Assembly (NCBI RefSeq): GCF_020148105.1
Contig: NZ_JAHLZE010000034.1
Location: 1-64,000, forward strand
DNA length: 64,000 nucleotides
From: Methanobrevibacter sp. TMH8
GTDB lineage: Archaea > Methanobacteriota > Methanobacteria > Methanobacteriales > Methanobacteriaceae
Reading direction: 5' to 3'
A program made the position numbers and the translations under genes. The notes under the pieces are model-generated. The model saw only the letters and a list, made by a program, of their open reading frames with translations. It made no database searches and was not told the origin of the DNA. Of the stretch, positions 10,557 to 18,061 are shown piece by piece; position 1 is the stretch's first letter; each line of letters begins with the position of its first letter.

Positions 10557-11129
10557 TTAGTCTAAAATTCTTTCAATTCTACGATCTGGAACTAACCAAA
10601 TAATTGCAACTATAACATAAAATATTTGAGAGAGATGTGGCCAAAAAAATGCAGTAAAAATACCAATAAGATATAATAATATAGATATTTTTCCTTTTCT
10701 ATCTTTCCCTACTGCTTGTTTAAGTTCAGATTCTTCTCCTTCATTTTTAATAATAAGTTTTTCTAAAATATTATAAGCTATTGCTGCCATTAAGAGTACT
10801 ATTCCATATAAAATTGTTGGCCATGTTGTAAAGTGATTTTCAGCCATCCAAGCAGTAGTAAATGGAAAAAGAGATATCCAAAAGAGTAAAATAAGATTTG
10901 CCCACAGAATACTTCCTGAAACTTGATGAAGAGTTTTTAAAAGATGATGATGATTATTCCAGTAAATTCCCACATATATAAAGCTAAGTACATAACCAAG
11001 AAATACCGGTATAACTGGATATAATGCTGTCATTTCCGAACTATTTGGAACACCTAATTGCAACACCATAATTGTAATGATGATTGCTAAAACTCCATCA
11101 CTAAAGGATTCTAATCGGTTTTTATCCAT
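10557..11129 (-). CDS. TMEM175-family (DUF1211) potassium channel homologue
   Basis: An integral membrane protein of the TMEM175 family; prokaryotic members form tetrameric K+ channels from one six-helix domain per chain. The family signature is at the N-terminus: RLESFSDGVLAIIITIMVL, whose FSDG motif lies in helix 1. About six hydrophobic segments follow, including YVLSFIYVGIYWNNHHH. Length is 190 residues, normal for a single-domain member. GGGGG upstream points to ATG 11129, giving MDKNRLESF; a GTG four codons earlier overlaps the ribosome binding site. It lies downstream of the COG1107 gene on the same strand, about 100 bases away. Confidence 0.88.
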   Translation of the reverse strand: MDKNRLESFSDGVLAIIITIMVLQLGVPNSSEMTALYPVIPVFLGYVLSFIYVGIYWNNHHHLLKTLHQVSGSILWANLILLFWISLFPFTTAWMAENHFTTWPTILYGIVLLMAAIAYNILEKLIIKNEGEESELKQAVGKDRKGKISILLYLIGIFTAFFWPHLSQIFYVIVAIIWLVPDRRIERILD

Positions 11130-11231
11130 TTTAACCCCCACTCATTTATTATTAATTATTTATTTAATTATTGTTAATTGATTTATGTCGCTGATGTTTA
11201 TTTTTGATTTGATTAATAGATATTTTTTTAT

Positions 11232-13499
11232 TTATTTTGGTGAAAGTGTAGCTATTTCTTTTGCAAAACTACTTAAAACTTCTTTTGATAAACCTTCCAC
11301 AAATTTAATAGATCCTGCTACTTCATGGCCTCCACCATCGATTCCTGCTTCAGGTATTTTATCTTGAAGTTTCCATATGATTTCATTGAGATTAAATCCA
11401 AATTTCTTATTAATAACCTCAGTAGCTCTTATAACACCGAAATCAGGACCATATGAAAGAGTTATAATTGGTGTTTCCTCACCAAGTTCTTTTACATATT
11501 TGTCATGAACAAATCCACATGTTTTTCCTGGGGCCGGGAAAGTAAACTTATGAGCATACTTTTCAACATCTAATACATTAAAATGGATTCCATTTGGAAG
11601 AATTTCTTCTTTAACATTTGGAAGTGTAGCTTTCATCTGTATAGCAATTCTCTTATTATATTCTTTGTATAAAGCATCTACTAATTTTTGGTGTTTATCA
11701 AGATTATCAACACCTAAAATTGTATCCATAATTCCTCTTCCATTCATAAATCTAAGGAAATAAGCTTCAAAGTCAACACATGCAGCTATCTTATCTAAAT
11801 CTTCTCTACTATATCCTTTTTCACCTGCAAGTTTTACATATTCCTTTGCCTCATCTGAGTCTGCATGGTCTCCAAGAGCAGCTACTCCTGGAAGGTGAAG
11901 TATAAGATCTTTAATTTCAGGATTTATTATATTAGCTACTTCTACAGCTAATGCTCCAGCTGTAATCTGTGAATCTCCACCTACAAGATAAGGATTTACA
12001 TGAACATCTACAAATTCATCTACTTCAACTTTTCCATCTATTACTTCTCCAGGGAAGTGATGGTCTATTACAACTATCTCAATATCATATATCTTTGCTT
12101 TCATAAGAGCAAGAACATCTTCTTCTGTTGATCCATTATCGAGAAGTACAATGAGAGGTAATTTTTGCCCATGTCTTTCTAAATCTTCTAATGCAAATGA
12201 AAGATCTTTTATAACATCTTCAAGTTCATAGAAAGGAGCTTTACTTGGTGATCTTCTGAAATAATGCCATTCTGCATCACTACTTGGACTTATTTCTCTA
12301 AGTAATGGGAGAATAGCTTTTTCCACAGCTACTCCTGCAGATATTCCATCGGCATCTGCATGATGTCTTAGTAAAACTGTTCTACCATCCATAATAGCTC
12401 GTCTTATGGTTTTTGCAGCTTTTCTCATTTTTGGCTGGAGTTTATCAAGTATTGGGCTTTTGATAAGTGTTGGAACTTCTTCTGGTTCTGCTTTCTCATC
12501 TAATGCTTTGTCAATCATTTCACGAATTGAATCTTCTTTTTCTCCTTCTAATTTTTCAATTATTTCTGATTCAATTTGGACTTTACCACTATGTTGGTTG
12601 ACTTCTCCCATCACTTCTATTATATCTCCAGTTTCAATATGTGGATAAGCTCTTACTCCGGCTTCATCAAATGCAGCAGCCCAAGTAATACCTGTTTCAT
12701 CTGTAATAGTGAATATGGTAGGGCCTGAAGTTTGTTGTACTTGTATAACTTCTCCTTCTATTCTAACAACTTTACCCATTTTATTATCTAAAGAAACAAT
12801 AGTTGTTCTAGCTATGTTCTTTTTAACTTTTTCTATCTGAACATTTCCTATAATACTAGCTGGACCCATATCTACTTCACGTTTATGAGCTTTAATCTCA
12901 GTTATTCTTACAAATATCTCATCACCTACAGAATGATCAGGATTTCCAGTTCTCATTAATCCCCAAACTTGATTATTTAAGCTAACAAAGACTCCATATT
13001 TTTCAACTCTAGTGATTTTACCTTTATATATTGAACCTATTTCAAGGTCTTCCATTTCACAGAGTGGATCAAGTTCAAAAACTTTAGTTATTTTTCCTTT
13101 ATTTTTAATTATTTCTTCTTTTCTCATTTTTTCCTTTTTCTCTTTTTCTTTTTCTTTTCTTTCTTTTTCTTCTTTTAATTTGACTTTACAGCTATCACAA
13201 TAATTTTTACCTTCTCCTATGATTTTACCACAAGATTCACAGCTGTTAATTTCCCCAGTTCCTTTGCAAGTATCACATTCTTCCAGAACATCAATTACTC
13301 CTTTTCCTTTGCAAGTTTCACAAGGGATATCTTGATCCATTTCTAAGTCAAATTTTGCTTTGGCATTGTTATTAACACCTTTAAAATGATTTTTGGTTTC
13401 AAAACTTTCTTGAAAACCAGTTCCATTACAGGATTCACAAATTTTTTGATCAATTTTTGAGGATCCTTCACCTTTACAATTAGGACATGATTTTTTCAT
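11232..13499 (-). CDS. Archaeal DHH/RecJ-like phosphoesterase with DnaJ-type zinc fingers, S1 and OB domains
   Basis: Matches the archaeal COG1107 architecture. Residues 1-105 hold DnaJ-like zinc knuckles (CPNCKGEG, CESCNGTG, CETCKGKG, CDTCKGTG) and a further CESCGK/CDSC ribbon. A charged Lys/Glu helix follows (110-140). An S1 domain starts near IGSYKGKITRVEKYGVFVSL, then comes an OB-fold-like domain (GEVIQVQQTSG...GEVNQHSGKVQ). The DHH catalytic domain has LLRHHADADGISAGV, LIVLLDNGS and VVIDHHFPGE, and it ends with the DHHA1-type glycine-rich DGGGHEVAGSIKF. Length is 755 residues from ATG 13499, supported by GAGG; the TTG four codons upstream overlaps that site. Predicted nuclease or phosphodiesterase acting on single-stranded nucleic acid; the substrate is not certain. 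Confidence 0.92.
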   Translation of the reverse strand: MKKSCPNCKGEGSSKIDQKICESCNGTGFQESFETKNHFKGVNNNAKAKFDLEMDQDIPCETCKGKGVIDVLEECDTCKGTGEINSCESCGKIIGEGKNYCDSCKVKLKEEKERKEKEKEKKEKMRKEEIIKNKGKITKVFELDPLCEMEDLEIGSIYKGKITRVEKYGVFVSLNNQVWGLMRTGNPDHSVGDEIFVRITEIKAHKREVDMGPASIIGNVQIEKVKKNIARTTIVSLDNKMGKVVRIEGEVIQVQQTSGPTIFTITDETGITWAAAFDEAGVRAYPHIETGDIIEVMGEVNQHSGKVQIESEIIEKLEGEKEDSIREMIDKALDEKAEPEEVPTLIKSPILDKLQPKMRKAAKTIRRAIMDGRTVLLRHHADADGISAGVAVEKAILPLLREISPSSDAEWHYFRRSPSKAPFYELEDVIKDLSFALEDLERHGQKLPLIVLLDNGSTEEDVLALMKAKIYDIEIVVIDHHFPGEVIDGKVEVDEFVDVHVNPYLVGGDSQITAGALAVEVANIINPEIKDLILHLPGVAALGDHADSDEAKEYVKLAGEKGYSREDLDKIAACVDFEAYFLRFMNGRGIMDTILGVDNLDKHQKLVDALYKEYNKRIAIQMKATLPNVKEEILPNGIHFNVLDVEKYAHKFTFPAPGKTCGFVHDKYVKELGEETPIITLSYGPDFGVIRATEVINKKFGFNLNEIIWKLQDKIPEAGIDGGGHEVAGSIKFVEGLSKEVLSSFAKEIATLSPK

Positions 13500-13940
13500 T
13501 TTTTGCCTCAATTAGGATTATATTTTAGATTTTCTATTATTTATCTATTATTTATTTCAATTTTTTTCTATTTATTTCTCTTAATTTCTATCTATTTTTC
13601 TTTATCTATCTATAGCTATCTTTATCTAATTTTATTATCTTTAAATTTTTTTAATTTTTATTTTAGAAATAAATAATTTAAAATAATTCGATTTAATTTA
13701 ATAAAAATAGTAATTTTTAAGTATTTATAAGTAATTTTAAGTAAGTTATAAATAATTTATACTTATTTATATTTATTTATAAGTTATTTAAGTTGTTATA
13801 GTTTTAATTCAACTTTTAATAAGGATTTTATAAGCATATTTTACAATAAAAGCTAGTTATATATTAATTATTTATATATTCTATTTCGATTATTTGATAT
13901 TTCTTTTAGAGGTTTTTACTAATTATGTACTATTTGTATA
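13500..13940. other. AT-rich gap with degenerate repeats
   Basis: A 440-base gap upstream of the DHH gene and downstream of the lipoprotein gene (both on -). It contains runs of TTTATTTCT-like and AAGTATTTATAAGT-like degenerate repeats (about 13550-13620 and 13710-13800). No supported gene or RNA was seen. Confidence 0.6.
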
Positions 13941-14438
13941 TTATTTAAATTTATTAGGATTATTCTTAACAAGATTTTCTCTTTGATTTTGAATGCTTAC
14001 TGCTTCTCTCATAATGCTATTAGCTGAACTTATATATCCATTAGCTAATTTTTTATCTCCATTTTTAAATGCTTGTATGCCTAATTGAAGGTATGCAGTC
14101 GCATTTTGTTTTAAAACTAATTCTTGTTCAATTAAATTAATATATTGAATATATACAGTATCATTAATATTTTCTTTATATTTTTCAATCTCTAAAATCT
14201 TGTTTTGAGCATCAAGAAAATTAGTACTAGCATTTTGAACTTTTTGTTCAGCAGCAACATAATTTTTACTATTGGAATATTTCACGGCTTCATTATAGTT
14301 TAAATCACCATATTCAATACTTTGACTTAAATTAGGTATTATATCATTTATATTGTCCATTGGGGTTTTTATACACCCACTAACTGAAACAGTAGCTAGT
14401 AATACTGCAATCACAATAATAGTCTTTTTATTCATCAT
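13941..14438 (-). CDS. Small predicted lipoprotein, unknown function
   Basis: A 165-residue exported protein. The N-terminus MMNKKTIIVIAVLLATVSVSGC is a signal peptide ending in a lipobox-like SVSGC at residues 18-22, so the mature protein is probably lipid-anchored on the outer face of the membrane. The rest is polar and helix-forming (EAVKYSNSKNYVAAEQKVQ..., ending in NLVKNNPNKFK), with repeated alanine/asparagine helices suggestive of a helical bundle or TPR-like fold. No catalytic motif is seen. Either of two adjacent ATGs could start it, and no clear ribosome binding site is visible. The family is not recognised. Confidence 0.7.
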   Translation of the reverse strand: MMNKKTIIVIAVLLATVSVSGCIKTPMDNINDIIPNLSQSIEYGDLNYNEAVKYSNSKNYVAAEQKVQNASTNFLDAQNKILEIEKYKENINDTVYIQYINLIEQELVLKQNATAYLQLGIQAFKNGDKKLANGYISSANSIMREAVSIQNQRENLVKNNPNKFK

Positions 14439-14690
14439 GGATATTATGTTTATTATAAAATATAAATCTTATTAAAAATTATTACTAAAATTGAACTTTT
14501 TTTTAAAAAATTCATTGATTTAATTATATTTTTTATATTTTTTATATATATTTTATATGGATTATTTTAGCTTGATTATTAATTAGTTTATATTAATTAT
14601 CTTTGTTTATTATTTAATTATTTGATATTATATTTTTATTAGATTATCTTATTAGATTATCTTTATTATATTATCTTTATAAAAACATCA

Positions 14691-14702
14691 AAAACTATAT
14701 AA
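14691..14702 (+). promoter_or_regulatory. Probable BRE/TATA promoter of the rubrerythrin gene
   Basis: AAAACTATATAA lies 38-49 bases before ATG 14740. A TATA centre near 14698 predicts transcription start near 14723, leaving a short leader that still contains the GGTGAT ribosome binding site at 14730-14735. The spacing fits archaeal promoters, but AT-rich DNA makes chance matches common. Upstream, the 14636-14680 stretch repeats ATTAGATTATCTT. Confidence 0.45.
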
Positions 14703-14739
14703 TAAATGTAAGACAATAGTTATTACATAGGTGATATGA

Positions 14740-15312
14740 ATGTCAGAGACTCTAAAAAATTTGACTAAAGCTTTCATTGGTGAAAGCCAAGCTAGAAACA
14801 GATATACTTTTTATGCAAAACAAGCGAAAAAAGATGGTTATGAGCAAATATCAGAGATATTTCTCCAAACTGCAGAAAATGAGAGAGAACATGCTAAATG
14901 GCTGTTCAGACTTATTAATGAAATCAAAGAAAATGATGACGATATTGAAGTAGTTGCAGAAGCACCTAGTGTATTAGGAGATACTGTAGCTAATTTAAAA
15001 TCAGCTATAGCTGGAGAACATTTTGAAAACAGTGAAATGTACCCAGAATTTGCAAAAGTAGCTCAAGAAGAAGGATTTACAGAAATAGCTAGTAGATTAA
15101 GAGCTATTGGTCAAGCTGAAGTTCATCATGAAGAAAGATATAAAATGTTACTTAAAATAGTTGAAGATGGTACTGTTCTTAAAAAAGATAAAGAAGTAAA
15201 ATGGATGTGCCGTAAATGTGGACGTGTACAAGTTGGTAAGGAACCTCCTGAAAAATGTCCTGCATGTGATCATCCTGCAAAATACTTTGAAATCATCTGT
15301 GATGAATTCTAA
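14740..15312 (+). CDS. rbr: Rubrerythrin
   Basis: A non-haem di-iron peroxide reductase that protects anaerobes from H2O2; cytoplasmic. The ferritin-like four-helix domain carries the iron ligands in FIGESQARNRY, ENEREHAKW, AIAGEHFENSEMYPEF and IGQAEVHHEERY. It is followed by a C-terminal rubredoxin-like domain with paired CxxC motifs, MCRKCGRVQVG and KCPACDHPAKYFE. Length is 190 residues, typical. Start ATG 14740 has GGTGAT exactly 4 bases before it. The next gene, desulfoferrodoxin, belongs to the same oxygen-defence system but has its own upstream gap of 330 bases. Confidence 0.97.
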   Translation: MSETLKNLTKAFIGESQARNRYTFYAKQAKKDGYEQISEIFLQTAENEREHAKWLFRLINEIKENDDDIEVVAEAPSVLGDTVANLKSAIAGEHFENSEMYPEFAKVAQEEGFTEIASRLRAIGQAEVHHEERYKMLLKIVEDGTVLKKDKEVKWMCRKCGRVQVGKEPPEKCPACDHPAKYFEIICDEF

Positions 15313-15645
15313 ACAAGGATTTAAGTAATTTAATAAAAATATTTATCTACAAATTTTATTAGTTATAAATTAATAATTATTATAATTTATAAATTAATAT
15401 AATTTGTATATTATAATTTTTATTTTATAGTTTTTATCTTATATTGTTAGAATACGCATTTTAATATATAAAATTTTTGTAATTATCCTATTATTGCAAT
15501 ATAAGATGAAAATTATTATCATAAGTCTTTATATGTAGTTCATTATTAAATTTCATTATTATAATCATTATTATAAGTCTTTATAATTTGTATAATTTAT
15601 TTGTATGTATTTATATATTATAATTAATTAATAAGAGATGATAAA
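15313..15645. other. AT-rich gap between rbr and dfx
   Basis: 333 bases without a supported gene. A TATA-like GTATTTATATATTATAA lies at about 15607-15623, roughly 25-40 bases before ATG 15646, and is a plausible but weak promoter for the desulfoferrodoxin gene. Nothing else stands out. Confidence 0.5.
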
Positions 15646-16026
15646 ATGACAAAACTCAATGAAATATACAGATGTAATGTCTGTGGAAATATGGTTGAAG
15701 TAGTAAAAGAAGGAGAAGGTCAATTAGTCTGCTGTGGAGAAAATATGGAGTTATTAGAAGAAAGGCAGCTAGATGTTGGACCTGAAAAACATATTCCGAT
15801 TATTGAAAAAGACGGGGATAAAATTGTTGTAAAAATCGGAGAAGTTCCTCATCCAATGATAGAAGAACACCACATATGCTTTGTTGAACTATTTGTTGGA
15901 GACAAAATCTATCGTAAGTTTTTAAATGCTGGCGATGAACCTAAAGCTGTTTTCGAAGTCTGTGCAGACATCGATGATTTACGAGCTCGTGAATATTGTA
16001 ATGTTCACGGTTTATGGCATTCTTAA
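15646..16026 (+). CDS. dfx: Desulfoferrodoxin (two-iron superoxide reductase)
   Basis: Reduces superoxide to hydrogen peroxide, which rubrerythrin can then remove. The N-terminal desulforedoxin-like domain has YRCNVCGNM followed by LVCCGENM, giving a Cys4 iron site. The superoxide reductase domain has its histidine and cysteine ligands in EKHIPIIEK, HPMIEEHHI and the terminal CNVHGLW. At 126 residues it has the length of the two-iron class. ATG 15646 follows GAGATGAT. Probably functions together with the rubrerythrin encoded just upstream. Confidence 0.97.
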   Translation: MTKLNEIYRCNVCGNMVEVVKEGEGQLVCCGENMELLEERQLDVGPEKHIPIIEKDGDKIVVKIGEVPHPMIEEHHICFVELFVGDKIYRKFLNAGDEPKAVFEVCADIDDLRAREYCNVHGLWHS

Positions 16027-16571
16027 TTTGTTCGATTACTTTAACTAGTTTTTTAGTCTAGTTAGTTTATCTAACTATTCTCTTTTTATTTTTAATATAT
16101 TCAATTAGATTTTAATTATTGAAATATCCTTTTTGATCTTTATTTTGCTTATTTTGATTTTTATTTTATTATTACTTTATTATTATTTAATTATTTTTTA
16201 ATTATTATTTTATTTTTTAATTATTCTGGTATTTTTTAAATAAATTTAATAATTTTTTAATAATATTTTTAATAATAATTTAATATATTTTTATATATTT
16301 TAATAAATTAAATTGAAATAAAATTATAAATACTAATAATTCTAATTTTAATAATGAGTAAAGTATTAGTGTATAATTAGATATATTTAGTTATTGTATA
16401 CTTAGATATCTTTAGATAGATATATTAGAAAAAAATAATTATTCTACTATTATTATTTAAATTATAATGTTATCTTTATAATGGTTTCTATAATGATAAT
16501 GAACAATTTTATAATTATCTTTTATTAATATCTTATAAATATTTTTTATAAATTTACTGCAGGTGTGTCAT
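16027..16571. other. AT-rich gap; short inverted repeat after dfx and a weak promoter
   Basis: 545 bases without a supported gene. AACTAG (16043-16048) and CTAGTT (16058-16063) form a small stem just after the dfx stop, followed by T-rich DNA, and may aid termination. A TATA-like CTTATAAAT at 16532-16540 lies about 35 bases before the next start and is a plausible promoter for it. Confidence 0.45.
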
Positions 16572-17492
16572 ATGAGTTTAATAATTGCTTATGTAGGTAA
16601 AAAAGGATGTGTCATGGCTAGTGACAAAAGAAGAATAGCTTATTTTGGTGAAAAAGATAAACGTGAAGAATTAGAAGATGAACTATATTCTGGGCTAATT
16701 ACAAATGATGATGATCTTAAAAAAAGAGCTAGTGAACTTGATATAACTTTAAAAATTAGTGATGATGCAACTAAAATACGATATATTGAAAATGTTATTG
16801 TAGGTGAAGTAAGTTCAAGAAGTACTACTGAAACTAGACGTAAACGTATTTATGGAACTAGCAATGGATATCAAATTATCGAAATGTTAGGTTCTGATAT
16901 TACTAATTCTGAAAAAGGAGAAAATGCAATAATCTTATTTGGAAATAAAATATCAAAATCTATAGCTAATGATTTAATAAGCAAGAAATGGAAAGATAAT
17001 GTAAGTTTGAAATATATGGGTGATATATTTGAAGCTGTTTTAAGTGAAGTTTCAACTAAAACTCCTTCATTAGGTAAAAAATCGGATGTTATGATTGTTC
17101 ATCCTGAATTTAATAAAGATGAAGCTCAAACTCATTTAGATGAAACAATTAAAAGAGATGTTCAACTTTTAGGCAAATGGAGAGATAAGCTAAAAGAAGA
17201 CCTAATTGAACAAAATGAAACTATCCAATTAGCTACTAAAATCATAGATGAAGGGAAAGTCGGTGTTGTTTCTGAAGTAGATGGTTCTATTTTACAAGTA
17301 ACTCTAAATGAAGACGTTCAAGCCTATGATACTAATTGGAAACAACTAGCTAAACCTCAAGAAAGAGTAATAATGATCTCTGATAAAGAAAATATAGAAG
17401 TCGGAGACGAAATTGTCATTGAAAATGAAGTACTCTGTAGCAAAAGAACAAAAACCGGCCTTAAATGTGATATAATTTTATGTAACCTTTAG
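16572..17492 (+). CDS. DUF2121-type methanogen protein with a proteasome-like N-terminus
   Basis: 306 residues from ATG 16572, chosen because AGGTG lies 7 bases upstream; GTG 16563 overlaps that site. I recognise it as the conserved methanogen DUF2121 type, function unknown. The N-terminus MSLIIAYVGKKGCVMASDKR resembles proteasome-type Ntn hydrolases. After removal of Met the new N-terminal residue would be Ser2, and Gly12 and Asp18 fall where Gly11 and Asp17 lie relative to Thr1 in proteasome beta subunits. TKIRYIENVIVGE (67-79) resembles the segment carrying the catalytic Lys33, after an insertion of about 35 residues. The C-terminal 75 residues look like a small beta domain (VGVVSEVDGSILQVTL). 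Catalytic activity is inference. Confidence 0.75.
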   Translation: MSLIIAYVGKKGCVMASDKRRIAYFGEKDKREELEDELYSGLITNDDDLKKRASELDITLKISDDATKIRYIENVIVGEVSSRSTTETRRKRIYGTSNGYQIIEMLGSDITNSEKGENAIILFGNKISKSIANDLISKKWKDNVSLKYMGDIFEAVLSEVSTKTPSLGKKSDVMIVHPEFNKDEAQTHLDETIKRDVQLLGKWRDKLKEDLIEQNETIQLATKIIDEGKVGVVSEVDGSILQVTLNEDVQAYDTNWKQLAKPQERVIMISDKENIEVGDEIVIENEVLCSKRTKTGLKCDIILCNL

Positions 17493-18061
17493 TTATAGCT
17501 TTTTATTTTATTATTTTTTATATTTTATATTTATTTTTTAATATTTTTTTTATTATTTATTTAATGGTCCTTTTTTTATTTCTATTATATCTTGTCTTTT
17601 TTTTGTTTATTTTTTATATTTACTTTTTAATATTTTTTATTTATTAATAATCATTTGTTAGAATTAGTTGATATTTTTCTTTTTTTGTGAATTTTTATTA
17701 AATACTTGTATGTGAGTATTATTTTTTATTTCTTATTTTTTCTTTATTCTCATTTTATTTTATCTACATGTTTTTATTTTTTATTATAATGTTTATTTGT
17801 TCTATATATAAGTTTATACAATCTATATGCTCTTTATTTTGATAGAAAAGCTTATATATCCTTTTACTCATACATAATATTAATATTATATTATTATTGT
17901 ATGATATTACAGTAATAATTAAATATATATTAATATTATTTGGAAATTGATTTGTTAATGTATTTGTAGTCGTTTAGTTTTTTTGACTAATTTAATGAAT
18001 TTTTTTACATTTAATAAGGTCTAAGGGGGTGAAAAAATTTTAAATGCGAGGTGAAAATGTT
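17493..18061. other. T-rich gap upstream of the surface-protein locus
   Basis: 570 bases with no supported gene, consisting mostly of T-tracts on the + strand. It holds the probable promoter at 17845-17859. Near its end two possible ribosome binding sites occur: GGGGGTGA at 18025-18032 and GAGGTGA at 18047-18053. Confidence 0.5.
17845..17859 (+). promoter_or_regulatory. Probable BRE/TATA promoter of the surface-protein locus
   Basis: GAAAAGCTTATATAT combines a purine-rich BRE-like element with a good archaeal TATA box and stands out from the T-rich surroundings. Transcription would start near 17880, giving a leader of about 180 bases before the first gene of the 18-27 kb locus. The long leader is unusual for an archaeon and could be regulatory. 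Confidence 0.4.
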
